A stretch of 64,000 nucleotides of DNA, taken from assembly GCA_907165065.1 (NCBI GenBank), contig OU015528.1, positions 28,170,515 through 28,234,514 of the forward strand. The letters run 5' to 3'. Each line of letters begins with the position of its first letter. Within the stretch, counting starts at the first letter, position 1. The notes under the pieces were generated by a model that ran no database searches, was not told where the DNA came from, and worked only from the letters and a program-made list of their open reading frames with translations. Shown one piece after another: positions 12,937 to 42,800 of this stretch. Source of the DNA: Caprimulgus europaeus. Its lineage: Eukaryota; Chordata; Aves; Caprimulgiformes; Caprimulgidae. The position numbers and the translations under genes were made by a program.

Positions 12937-15900
12937 TCCTTTAATAGATAAAATATGGGCATCCTCAAAACAGAAGAAGGGAGATTATTTCAGGAACATA
13001 TTTAGTATGTTCCTTCTTGTGATCTGGTCTTTGGGTGTGTATGGATTTTTCTACTTGCTTTTGTTGGAGTAACTTCATGCCAGCCGGTACGAGATATATG
13101 GTACATCAAGTCTGCATACCTCAGCAGAGGTGATCTAACTCTTCAGGGCAAGCAATTAACTCCATATTTACTGATTCCTGTGCGTTGTCATAGGAAGATT
13201 TGGATTTTTATGAATATGTTTGTTATTTAGTTAGTTCTGGATGGTTTTAGTCAGATGCTGGATTTCTCACGTTTCCCATCACTTGTTTCAGTCCAAGTGA
13301 CCAGTAATTCACACAATACATGGTACCCTGGCTGTCTCCATCTCGCAGGATTTTGCCTGCTCCCTCATTGGCAAGCTGAAACTTTTAATGGAGGCTCAAA
13401 CGAGTCCCTTGGGCCTGGACCTTTGTGCAAACATGTATTAGTGTGAGTGTTGCTACAGCAATGTTTTTTTGTGTATTATCCATCCATTGCATGTCTCCCC
13501 AAAAGCTGCAACAATCATCTGGTGAGTTCATTTGCACATAGACACTCTCCAGGCTATTTCCTTGCATGAGAATTGTCATGAATGAAGTATTTTTGTGTTC
13601 AGAAATGAGAAGAGCAGAACATACAGGTGATATTTAAGCAGATGTTGGAGAAAAGTTAGTATTTTTCTGGTTCCCCACATTCTACACTCCAGCTGAAAGA
13701 GAAGGATTTTAATATATCTCATCCGAAGTGAGGGTCAGATAGTGGAACCTGTTATTCTGTCCCTTATCTTCTGTTCATCACCTTAACTGAGCTATATACC
13801 AATGTGAATATACAGCTACATTTGTCAGAGCAAATAAAAAAGTTTTGCTTCATTGTTCCTTAAGTAGAAGGAAGGTTTACAGGAAAGGTATTTTTAGCTT
13901 TTGGGAGGGGAACCTGTTCTACAGTGAGCAGTTTCTCTCCAGAGAGAGAAGGTTGTTCCTGCCAGCTGCAGCTGAGGCTGGAGCATGTGTCACAGCCTTT
14001 TGTGACAGACAAGGTGGGCTTAGATATTCGGGATGACCTGCTACTGGTTTCAAATGGTTTTGTGCAACTTGCTGTTTGTTGTGTCCAACAGGGCAAAAAA
14101 GTGGCCTGCCTCACTTGTTGCTGATTAAAGAGAAAATCCTGTATCTGGCTCCATAGTGCCAGAAGGCAATGCTCAGCACACCCTGCAGGCCTTCTCCTAT
14201 GTTCACATTTTATTGCTAGTACCTGTACACTACCTAGTTCATATTATTCACTGGTTGTAGGGCATATAGGGCATACGGTTAATAGAAAAACTGAAAGTGA
14301 ATCTGAAAAAAAAATCTCCTTTGGCATGGAAACAATCCAGTTTGATTGTAGGAAAGTTTTCTTACTCTAGTAGTTTGCTTCCTGATATTTACCATGATAA
14401 AAAATCAAAATATTCTATCAGGCTGTGCTAAGTATTGTAAAAAACTTGGACAGCTGTGAGGCCTTTCTCTGATGTGGCATTGAATCTGGAAGATGCTGGA
14501 TAAAAAGTTTGGCACTTTAGTTGACTCCAGTGTTTTGGTAAAACTTCCAGTGTACTGAATAAGCAACCTGGCCCTTGTGGTAGCTGTTGTGCTTCAAAGT
14601 GGCTGTAGCACAGACTGAACCAGCATTACCTGCATTTCTGAAGTTAAGGATGTGATCCTTGTGCCACTGGTAGCACAGTGTCTATGGCAGGGAAACAGTT
14701 TTGGTCCCATCCAGAGGATGCCCGTGATACCTCTTTATTTTACAGAAATATTGAGCTTGTCCTTGTCTTTCTTTTGTACCTGAAGCCAGGTAAGATATTC
14801 TCATTTAACCAAATGCCTTTTCATGGCACTGGCAGTGTATATGAGTGTATATAAGAAAATGAGTTATCCCTGACTCACTCTATCATGAATGCTGTTAGAC
14901 TGAATGCAATTTGATGTATTTCACATAGTACTATGAGATCTCAGGCACTGGAGACAATTTCAGGGAAACTTCCTCTCTGAGTAATCTTGTCTTTGATTTT
15001 CCAATAGCTTCTAGGAGCATAGTTGCTTTAATTGCCTACTGTTGCTTCAGCTGCACGTTATGTGGATATTTGCATAGCTCACTAGGGGTGAGGTTAGCAG
15101 CAGTATTCAATGTCTTGCAGACTCTTAATGAGCAATATAAGGAACTACATTACTCAGCAGCCTAGGATTTGATGTAAGATTTCCTGAAGAAAATGACGGG
15201 GAATATAATTTTCTACTGAGCCTCTATCTGCCCAGTTACTCACAGGTGTAAAAGGAAGGGTAATTCAAATGTCTGTTCTCTTTGAGGCTGGATTAAAAAA
15301 AGGTCTAAGTGGCATTTTGAAGAATGTTTATAAAATGAACTGTAGAATGCAAAAGCATTATTAAGAGCAAAGCGCTGAATTAAGACAGCCCAAGCCCCAT
15401 TGGAAGATTTATATCAGTTCATTGCAGGCTCCAGATATATGTGACATATCACTCTGTAGCTGAAGGAGGGAAGCAGATGGCTCCTAACCCCTGCAATGGG
15501 GCTTTGAGGGCATAAGTAGGGCACCTATTTCTGTCCCCTAGTGATATATTAGGCTGAAGTGCCCCTGAATGGTGAGGAAGTGTTGTTGCAAGCCAAGGGG
15601 AGACCACCAAGTAAGCCGTGGAAAACAATAAATAGGGTGGGGTATGTGAAAAGGTGTCTGCCTCAGAAGCTGCTTCTTCTTGGGAAATTCAGAAATATTC
15701 TGTGCTAAGCCCTCTATGCTTGTTCAGGCTGGATCAAGTTAAAGGTGATGATTCAAAGGAGAAGCATCGATCTTAGTGTAAGCACTTGTATTAACTCATG
15801 CATGTGAAGCTGTTTGTTGGGCTAGTTTGACCATGGCAGTCTGGAAACTGGGTCAATTGCTTGAGCTGCTTTTGTAAAAGCTAAAACACAGCCATATTAC

Positions 15901-18109
15901 AAAGAAAGGGTGGGAAAAGTCAGATGCTCCATGGTGGAAAGGGCAGAAGTTTCACCTCAGTCAAAGCAGGAAAAGGAGGGTGATGCAGATAGCATACAGC
16001 CACTGCTTCCTGCCATCAGCGAGCTTCCCTCTGAGAGGAGGTATGGACAATCCTTTTGAGAACAAACAGCTAGGTAATAATTTATGTGGAGATAATCTGT
16101 TACTGAGGACAGGGTAACTTTCCCAAGCCTTAAGATAATGTGCCAGGAGAAGCACATGCAACATGTAAAGATGAATGAGTGCTGTGAACACTTCTCATTT
16201 GAGCATGTGGAACTTGAAACATCCACTTCAAAGGGTCCCACAGAGGTGTGGCCAGGTGAGCATCCTTTTATGTTTATCTTTGCTTCTGCTGGGTGGTAAA
16301 CACCTTCTGTTTCATTGTTAGTAATAGAACAAGTTCTCCATCTCAAAATTAGGACAATGTATTGATTTCCAAAGCTATTTATTATTGTACCATGCAATGG
16401 GTGTAGAACTCGGCTCACCAGGTGGGCAGGGGACTAGGATCCACATGACATAACTCCTTCCAGTGCTATGCTTTGCTGATGAAGGAGATGGCTCTGCAGC
16501 ACTGTGAATGCCTCCCAGCATACCTGAATGCTGAGGTATTAGTGATGTCTCCTATGTAGCTGGAAACAGCAGCTCTCCACAGGTGCTACTGGACAGCACA
16601 GTATACCATGGAAGTATTGACAGGATTGCCACTGCAGCACTGAGGTCAAGCTCCACAGGAGGAAACTCCGCAACCCTGAGCTCACCCTGGACCCCCAGCC
16701 CAAGCGCTTGGGCTGGCTAGGTTGGGTGTCAGTGAGCTGGCCTCCCAGGGGACCCAGCTGCCAGGGGAGGTGGAGGGCAGGAGCTGTAACCCCTGGGAGC
16801 CCCCAGCACCTTGCCAGGCAGGTTAATGGAAAAGTAGGCAGGTTTCCACCCAGGTCTGACTGGGCTTTGCTGGGATTTTGTTGCAATAGCACATTTTCAG
16901 TAAAACTTCCATTGAAATGTAAAGTCAAATGAATGGAAATTTTCCATCTATATCACCAACTAGACCTCTTAGTGAATAACTGCTGACTAGCTCTAATTAC
17001 TATTATGTCAGACATTGAGAACTAGCCAAGCATTTCAGGTTTTACTGAAAATTAACACCAGAGCCAGCTGCTTTGTGACTTATCTAGGCCTGCTACCCTT
17101 CTTTCAAAGAGATGTTGTTTAACATAATCTTTGATTATTTATGGACTCGAGCGGACTTTGCCCTCTAATGAGTGTCCCTTGGTCTGCTTCTTTCCAAATG
17201 CAGAGCTGAAATATTAATTTGTTGCTTCTTTTCTATATAAGTTCTAGTGTCCTTTTCATGTCCATTTGACGACATGCCTGTATGACTGCTAAAATTTCCA
17301 AGATATTTTCATTGTTTTCTTTTTTATCCTTGAAGATATACCTTTTCCTTTTCTTTTACTCCCCTCATTCACTTGCCACAATTTTAATTGTTTAACTAAA
17401 ACAACCTCCCATCACAAGAAATTTATAGCTCAAGAAACATCAAGGCAGAACAAAGGAGAAGCTGCAGGGAATTAAGGATACCTAACCACAAGGGAAAGAG
17501 AATATAGGGGAGGACGTTCGTGTTGCAGGTGTTGAACAAGTGTTGGGGTCTGCAGTGCCTCCCTCATTAGTGGGTAGGTTGCAAACGCTGGCTGGCCGGG
17601 TCTGCAAGCATGGTTCAAACATGAGCTCATAGGCTCTGGAGTGGCGTGTAGACCAGTATATTTTGGGTTATGATTATACACCAGACAAATATGTAACAGC
17701 AGGAAAACCCACAGCTGCAATGATAGGATATATTTATACAGAGCAGTACCATCTGATACACGCTCCCAATAGTGACTATACTTAGCTGTTATACTGTGTA
17801 TCCTGGCTAATCCCATGCTCCAAAGAACCAGGCATTCAGTATCTCACAGATAACCCCACTTTTAAATCCAGCCATTCTCTACCCGATGATGTCTACACAG
17901 TTCCATGAATAGATACAAAACAGGGTATGCCAAAGGGTTATTATATGAAGGAGCTGCCATCTTGGTCATCTGCATATACATGGATACACAAATTTCTCTC
18001 TTAAAAGGGAATGTAGTTTTAGCGATGCTTGTGTTCAGGCTACCAGTTTGACTTCGATTTTCAAAAAATTCTTTCTCTTACAAGCCTAAAACAGAAGGAA
18101 AAAAGAACT
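12937..18109. other. Non-coding DNA downstream of SLC38A4
   Basis: No gene that I can support. Frames are short and overlap in both directions; none has a domain or splice-site pattern. The AT-rich part around 16,940-17,400 has the look of unique, possibly conserved non-coding sequence, but I cannot test conservation. No recognised transposon. Confidence 0.45.
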
Positions 18110-20570
18110 ACAGTCTTTGAAAAATTCATTTATTATAAATTCAAGAATGGTGTTGTAATAAAAATCCTCTCGAGACCTATTGTCAACATTACAAAATGAA
18201 CAAGAAACTCCAACATCCACCATTCCCATCAATGCTAATAAGTTACTGTGCGTTACTACCCTTACTCCCAGCGCGCGCGGCAGCTGCATATCCCTGTAAC
18301 CAACATATTTTAACTTGAAAAATTGACATTCTGCAGACTCTCTGCCTCTGTTTGGACACTGACAGTTTTGTGCCATGGAAAGGCAGTGAGTTATGCTGTT
18401 GTTTCATAGTTTTTCTGTTACTTTTCTTGAGGTCATTGGTATTCTAGGTGGGTTATATTAATTCCTAAGTCTCTACATGCAGCTGCAATCACTATATGAA
18501 CTTTTGCTCTGAAGCAAAGATACAGTTAGAGTTCAGTACTTCCATACATGTAACTCTCAGTAATGGTAACAGGAAGAGAAGTGTGTTACTATTAACTCTA
18601 GTCTACGTTAAAGATTTCTTCAGTAATAATGCAACATTATTTGTATTAGTCTGCTTAAAATAGAGCAAAAGATTATTGGCATGTTTTTCTTTAAAAAATG
18701 CAAAGCCAGACAGCATTTGCGGGGAAGCACGCCCCAGCATGTTAAGGATACAGTACTCAAATGAGCATAAAATACTGTTCCAAAATGTAGCAGTTGGCAC
18801 GGAATATATATTTGATATTCTTTTCCAGTTAACCTGGAAACACACATTTACACACACAGAATTTCTTGTGAAGCTGAGGAGTGAGCAGAGACAACTTTTG
18901 TGTGCTTCGTGGTTTTCTGAGTTCATAGGTGTCTACTCAACAGATTTCTAATTTGAAAAAAGAAGTCTCCAATTACATTAACCTGGATTTGTGTGTGTTA
19001 AAACCAACAGTCACACCTTCCCACTTATTCCCTTTGCTATGGGGTTAACGTGACTTCTCTGACTGTTTTTCCCTGCTGTGTACGGAGAGCATGTGCCGTG
19101 GGTGCTCCACAGTGCAGAAAAAATCACAATCTGGAGGTTACTGAGTGTTAATTAAGCATCCATATAACATGGAACTGAACTTTTTTTCTTCTGTCTTGCA
19201 CAGTTGCATAGCATGATACACCTGAGGTTGTCAGTAATGTCTTTTCCTTTGCATACCTTATGTATGTTGCTGAATGTTAGCATATGCACAGACAATCTAA
19301 GGTATAGCAGCAGACCAAATTGCCCAAATTTGTGGTGTACAATGGTAATACAGCACTTTGAGGCACATATTAAAAATTCTTAAGAGGGAAACTTCTTTCA
19401 ATTTATTGTAACATAAGTAGTAAACATCTGAATGTGTTTTTACAGAGGTAACAGGGCTTGCTACAGGTACATTTCAAACATTGCTGAATAAAAAGGAACT
19501 TTTTTACAAACCCACTAATCCAATATGTTTTCTTCAAAACAATATTAAATGTGTGGCTATGAAAAAAGTGACAAATAAAAAAAAATTCCAAGATCGTTTA
19601 CCACAGCGTAACATTTTTATAACTAGAGGAAAAAAAAATTATGTACATAAATACATATATTTCTATATATAGCAAATTACAGTTTCCTGCACTGAACATT
19701 TATTAAATACACAAGTACTGAACAATACTGGATCAGGTGCTTTGCCACACCTGGTAGTCTCCTTAAATTCCTGTGAAAATGGAAGACAAGTTTCTATGGA
19801 GGATACAACTTGTTCAGTGGTGTAAGCTCACACAAGAATTAAAAAAGTAAAACAAAAAAAAAAAAACCTCACAGCAGAGATGCCTGACGTTTCCAGCACA
19901 GGCATCTTTAAAAACAAAGTGTAAATGCTCAACTGTTCTTCAAGCACATGCCCCAACATAGAGTCTGTGCCAGAGAGCTTTACTCTGTATGACAGTTGTC
20001 ACCTGCCAAGGGCGACAAATTTGGGCAACAAATCTGATGCTCAACTTTGTCCACTGGCTTGTCAAAGCCATCGTCTTTCTAATGGACAGATTGGTAGGGA
20101 GCAATCACCTTTCAGATCCCCTACAGAAATGATACGTTTTCTCTTAGAGCTGGGCAGCCACTCCCATGAGCTTCAGGTAGAAAACAAGGCACTACCTGGT
20201 TTTCTGGCCATTACCTTTCCAGGGCTCTAGGAACTGTGGTCATTAGCATGACAAGAGAGGTTGAAAAGGGTGACACTAAGCTATTTTTGAGGACTATGTA
20301 CACAGTTATTTTGGTTTTGAAAACAGAAAACATCCATGCCACACATTTCATTTCACCTGGCCAGAATGCTAAACTCAGCTTCCTAACACGTAAATAATGA
20401 TCCTTAATGAAAAGGATGATGTAGACTCCATTGGGTTCTAGTGATCTTATCACAAACTGTCTTCAAAATATTGCAGTTACTAGCTAGGAATAACAATCCC
20501 ATTTAGGTGTCCTTCGGAGCATACAATACAAATATTTGTGGTATAAAAAGCACTTGGTTTTCTCCACAGG
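18110..20570 (-). other. SLC38A4: Probable 3' UTR of SLC38A4
   Basis: This follows the SLC38A4 stop codon on the minus strand and is AT-rich without further coding exons. Three canonical AATAAA signals (TTTATT on the plus strand) lie at 19,699-19,704, 19,402-19,407 and 18,129-18,134. The last has a U/GU-rich stretch just downstream, as expected for a cleavage site, and would give a 3' UTR of about 2.5 kb. The nearer signals would give about 0.9 or 1.2 kb. The far boundary is therefore a guess; alternative polyadenylation is possible. Confidence 0.4.
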
Positions 20571-36763
<16,193 letters not shown>

Positions 36764-36802
36764 TAGAGCGGTCAGCGCTTTCCAGCACACAAACTCGCTA
36801 CT

Positions 36803-36850
36803 TCAGGGTAAACAGCACCGTGCTGTCTGCTTGCGGGTCCGCTCTACCAT
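36803..36850 (-). promoter_or_regulatory. Upstream ORF in SLC38A4 leader (15 codons)
   Basis: In the 5' UTR part of the start-codon exon, an ATG at 36,850 opens a 15-codon frame (MVERTRKQTARCCLP) closed by TGA at 36,805-36,803. The main ATG follows after 39 nt. The context has G at +4 but C at -3, so leaky scanning is likely. Short upstream ORFs of this kind are known to tune translation of stress- and nutrient-responsive mRNAs. Whether this one is translated is inference. Confidence 0.55.
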
Positions 36851-36875
36851 GCGGGGACTGCCAGAACACTCTGTT

Positions 36876-39800
36876 CTGCAAACAAAACACAACAGAACTC
36901 ATTAGAGTTTTCCTCAAATTAGATAAATCAGTGTGAATTGTTGGGTTTGTGTTTGTTCTTTGTAATAGCATTAAGAGAGGAAACCGTTGCAGGCTGGGAA
37001 AATTCTGGGCAAGCATAATGTCCCTTTATATGTGCCAGCACTTGGCCCTTCTGCCTCCCTTCAAACGGCACAGAATGCGGGGGCCAATGGATGCACAGTG
37101 GATGTCCAGCATCTGGCAAAATTGCAAAGCCAGCAAAAAATATCTTGAGCTCCTGCTTTTGAATTTCTAGGGGATGGTGATGCAGAAGTGCTTGCTGTTA
37201 GAAATTAAGGGAGTATATCAGGGTTTTCCTACTACTACTTCAAAACATAAATACTCTTAAGGAAATGCTCAGTGTTTTGAATCTTTTGTTGTAAGATTAA
37301 TGTTGTTACTGATTTAAATCTTTTGAAGATTTGTCCCTTTTACTGTGATCCAACAGAGGTGAACACCTGTGTGTGATCATTCCTTTGATAATTAGGAGGT
37401 GCAATTCTGGTATAGCAGTTTCTGTTTTTCAGTATATTTGTGTTTAGTTCCTACATGTCCCACAACTAGAAGCCCTGTTTCACATAGAGTTATTGCATGT
37501 ATAAAAGATTGACTATCTTTACTCTTAGAAAAAATTCTGCCTTTTAAAAATCATATAAATAAATGTTCAAATCTCCTTTTCTATACACACCAAAGAAAAC
37601 TGTACAAACCAAAGTTACAAAGAGGACTTCACCTTTGGGATTTCAGCAGTTTTGTGTTACAGTCTCATCGGCAGATACACATTCATTACATTCATTCACT
37701 CATTCCCAAATTCAAGGGGAAAACACCGTGCAACATTGCAATTTTACAATACTTTTCCATTTCCAAAGGTATTCCTTGAGGCATCTTATATGTCCATTTC
37801 ACAGCTGAGGACACAAAGGGGCACACCGGTGAATGGAGTGAGCATAGACCGGATAGCATGTTGCCGGCACACCTCAGGCCAGAATTACAGACTCCTGGCA
37901 TTTCACCTGCTACCTTGCAATCATGCACACTGGCTGGATCTATTTTATTTTTCATAAATATCACATGCTAAATGCAACCCAGCACTGTATGATAACAATA
38001 TCAGAAAACACTGCAACAAATAATTTTTATATCTGGCCTTTTGTAATACTAAATCTGCAATTATTTAATAGCCTTTTCCCTGGTTTTGCATTTATAGATG
38101 TATAAATCCTCACTTGATGACCAGACCTTCACTATCCTCTACTACTGATCACATGCTGTTCTTAAAAACATCTACAAATATATTTGTAGTGGTAAAATAT
38201 TAGAGTGCACATACTTAACATGTAAATGTAAACTTTAAATACCAATCCTGGAGGCTAAAACTGACCCCAGGCCAGAAATTAAAGTCAGCTTCCTTGCTTC
38301 TTGCTAAAGACATTCACCCAGACCAGACAACTGAAAAGGAAAAGCAATATCACAGTACGTTAGGAGATTTCCTACCAGAGAGAGCAGCTGTATTTACTCC
38401 GTTCTGCTGCCGTGCAGAGAGTGTGTGTGAGGGGACAAGTGACTTGGGCATTGGGGCAGAGCTGCTGGCACTCACATTCCAGTGGCCGGGAGGTTCTGCC
38501 TGCTCAGAATATGAATAACTTCGGGAGGCAAAAAAAACCAAACCAAACCAAAAAAACCCCAACCAACCTAAAAACCTGAACAACCCAGCGGAGCCCTCCC
38601 AACTGTGGTTTCATTCACAGAACTTTCTTCAAACACAGACACTGCCCTATCTGAGGAACAGAGTCCTTCCAATTCCTGGTGCTTATTTTTATACTGTGGT
38701 GTAAAAGTCAGACAGACAAATCTGACTGTGCTTAGCCCTGGTCTGGTAAAGGGTGAAATCTCCACTGTGCGTGCTGCCTAACACTTGTTAGAGAAACATC
38801 TTTTCCAGAAGTGTCAGTCCAAAAAATACAGATCTTCAAAGAGTTGTGAAACAGAGGAAATGTAAGCAAAATGTTGCCAGGAGTTAAGTTACACAGAGAT
38901 TAGGCTGAGGAGGAAAGTCTGTGATGCAGAGCAAACACGATTTGAAAAGGGGAGTAAAACTTGACTGGAAATACATATTACAATGTAAGAATAATCTGGA
39001 CATTGTCCTGTCAAACATTTACACAAGTAATCTGATTTTTCAGTGTCATCTCAGGAGGCTGTAGAATTGCTGCATAAAGCAGTGATTTTATTTTATTTTA
39101 GTTTTTGATTTGTGAATTCCTGAATGTCTTCTACTAAAGGTGCAAAGCCTCAGGTAGTAAAATTAAATCTGTCAAAAACCTGGTTTCTTGCAGTAGTTAC
39201 TTTTTAGGAAGTGGTTGGTAGAGCTCAAAAGGTCTACAAATCATGAGCTGAAAAGCCAACAGCATAAATATGGGCAGGGTTAGACACATGAAACAGGCTT
39301 GATATTAGATTTGAATCCTGCAATTACAAATAAGTGTAATTACAACTAATGGTGACTTTGCACTTCAGCAGAAATTGTCAGAGCTAGTCCCTAGTTGGTG
39401 GAAATCCATTTCTCCAGGTTTCTAACATTGCAGGTATTGAAGGCTTTGGGAGGATGTTGAGGTACCAGTAGTGTGTGCTCCCCCTGAGTAACAGAGAAGG
39501 GGCAGAGCTGCCACCCCTTTACATGAGGAGGAAAAGTGATAGCCCTGCACCTCTGGGGTTGCTGGTTGACCAGCGAGATATTATTTAGAAAAAGGAGGAT
39601 GCACTAGCTGGCTTTGTTTAAAATGAAATGCTGGTTACAGCTGCATGCTGTGCCATGGCCAAGCCCACTGCCAGGGCTGGAAGATGCATGCTTGGTCACA
39701 TCCCTGCAGAGGCTGGTGCTGGCTGGACCTCTGCTTCTGGCGGGTGGCCAGGCACCAGGGCAGCGATGGCGTGACAGGGCACAGCCACCGAGGTCGAGCA

Positions 39801-42800
39801 GGTCTGGGCCCTGCCAGAAGCTTAGCACATCATATTGGAGGAGAAACATCAAAGGTCATCTGCTTTAGGTTCCCTGGGATTGAATGCTTTCTGCTTCAGA
39901 GTTCTGAATTTGGCGCCTAAACCCTGTTTCAAGCATTCAAACCCATGGTGACCTGCACGGCTTCCTTTCTCTACAGAGGAATTTTGTAATTTTGGAAATA
40001 GACAAAAAGCTCACTGCTTCTTTTTCCTTCCCTTTAGTTAAAATCAGTCAGTTTCCCCTTTATGTTTACAATAAAAATCTCTTAGCTATCTTAGTTCAAG
40101 TATTGAACTTGACTTCAATACAGTGATGATTTTGTTGCCTCCTGCGGCATTTGGCTGATCAGAAAAGAGTTTTCTTAACATATAGCATTAAAAAGGAAAT
40201 ATTGGTTGCAAAAGAGATTCACCTATTATTAGATGGAAGTTATTTATCCCTATAAAGCTGTTTTTCTCTTCAAGTATAGGGTTCTGCATCATTTATTAAA
40301 TAACTTTTCAGAAATGACTCAGAAAATGATGAAATTTTTGGCATCTGTTTTCACAATGTTATTGACTCCTGTCCAGTCTGCAGTTTGGACATTAACAGAA
40401 TGGATAACCATTGGGCCAATGATGCCAAGTCACAGATATGACTAAAATTTTAATGGATTTTGCCTTTTTATCAAGATTTATAAGCTCCGCTATGGTATCT
40501 GATTTAGCACATTTTGCTGGCTTCTTCATCTTCCTGACAGTGAGGTTATAATATTATTGTCTGTGCAGCTATTTAAAAATGAAATAAGTGTTGTCACTGT
40601 GAAATTAACAATTAAAATGCAAAGCATGCTTTCACAACTTAATTTATTTACAGGAATTTTAGTCAAGTAAATCAAGAGCCTTGAAAAAAATTCTCAGAAG
40701 TTAGCCAAGGGCTGCAATGGAAAACAAGTATTCATTTCTTCATTTCCTGGTCAATTTTAAACACCTTTTGCTGCTTCTCTGGTTGCTTAGGTTTTGACTT
40801 GCTGTGCAAAAATAAAATGACTAAATTTCATTCCTGAAAATATACCAAAGATACTTGCCAAGGTAAATGACCATGTCAGTAAATCTTAAGGAGCTCATCC
40901 TTCACATTGCATTTATATTTACATATTCATTAATTTTCCATTTCTCAATTTTTTAAAGATATGGCAAGTGTCTAAAATACATCAATCAAACATTATAAAG
41001 AATAAAAGTTTTAGGTTTACCTCTGAGTTAAGTAGGTTTTCTTGCTCCCTTGCTAAGCAGGTTATATCTTTTAGGAGTTGCACCTGTAACAAAAAGTTTG
41101 CTCATGTGCAACCTAGAGCTGTTGGACAGTGATTTAAAGACAAATGGGAGTGTATCAGATAAACCAATCAACAGCTGCTACACCCCAACAACTCCCTTTG
41201 ACAAACTTGCGTCAGCTCTTTTTAAAAAAAAGGGGAAAAAAAAAGAAGAAAGGTAAATCAGTTTATTGGAGCATGCTGAGGGCAAACATCTCAGTTACCA
41301 GAGCTATTTGCTCTCTGAGCTTAGCACTATTACAAAATGCATATCTGCAGAATGCTTCAGCCAGGCTTGATCATGCTTTCACTTGATTTTTCGAACGATG
41401 TGTGAGCATTAAACTTGCAGTAACACAATAGTAATAAGCCTGAAAAATAGGACCTGAGAGAAATAGCTAAGGTCTCCTATGTTGTTCTCTGTGACTGCAC
41501 AGCTACATCTTGCAGTCACAGTGAGGTGTGTATGGCAGGACTTGGTCGGAAGTGTGTGCCATCAAATTGGTTGGTTGACCTGTGCCTTACTTTCACATTT
41601 GAAATATTTACTGTAATTGCAATTGTGGAGTTATATGTCAAGCGACAAATGTTATTCAGTTAATGGTAATCTAGACCTGTGGAGAACCATTTTGTTCCTG
41701 TAATACTGTAGAACTTACTTACAACCTTTTATCCAATTACATAATGACCACAATTAAAAAAACCAAACAACCCTCCAACCCTCGCTCCCTTGTAGGCTTT
41801 GTGATTGAAGCCCTCAGACTGGCCTGTCTGTGAAGGCAGGAAGGCAAATGAGGGGATTTAACTTTTAATTCTTAGAGTTTCCTGCTGAGCACTTCAGACC
41901 ACTGTAGCTCAGGCTGGGTGACAACCTGTGGGAATCAACCCCACTCTGCCATGAGCAGGGCTTCTGCCTGCTTGCTGCCAGCACTGGCTGTGATGTGCCA
42001 TTTCAAGGCTCCCTCCTTCAAAAAAAATCCTAGCTCCAATATAGACTCAAATAGTTAACAAAAATAAGCTCTGCCTCCCTTGGTTCTGCTTTCCCATGAA
42101 AATGCAACTGATCATAAGGCCTGTCATGCCATACAATATCAAGAGTAGTACAATCCAAAGATGAAGAGATGTGGGAGGTTCTATCTTGCTTTAAACCTAT
42201 CAATAATTGGAAAAATGAACAAACTTTTGGACTTAGACTTGTTGAAGGGACTTCGGGTCTGAAAGCTGCCCATATTTTTCATTGCATCAGCAGGTCTAAC
42301 AAGGGAAACAGGCTCTCCCTTTTAAAGAATAGGTGTCCTTAATGAATTAAAGCAGTTCTTGGCTGCAGTTTGGCACTGAACTGTTCTGTCCCATCACTAG
42401 GTTGAGAGGAGCAGAGCTGCAGGAGGTGCTGGAGAAGGCAGTCTTGCTCTGCTTGCGCCTGTTTGCTTTGCACATTTGACAGGGCTGTGGGTATAGGCAG
42501 TTTCCTCATTGTGCTGTTGTTCATGTGGATGTCTCAGGCAACCACAGGGGAGAGAAAAATATTTCTTTAAACAAATGAAAATAAGTTTGTAAGCCATAAA
42601 GCAAACAGCAGGGAGATTTGAGGACAGATGTACTAACAAATCAGTAACAGCTGTGAAAATTACTTCTGATAAATTTTTTGAACCTGATTAAAAAAATAAT
42701 AATCAAGAATGGAGTTCATTTCCTTTTCAAATACCACAGATATCAATGTCCGTGTCTGATACTCATTGAGCTTCAGCAGTGTGGCACGATTCTCTCTGCA

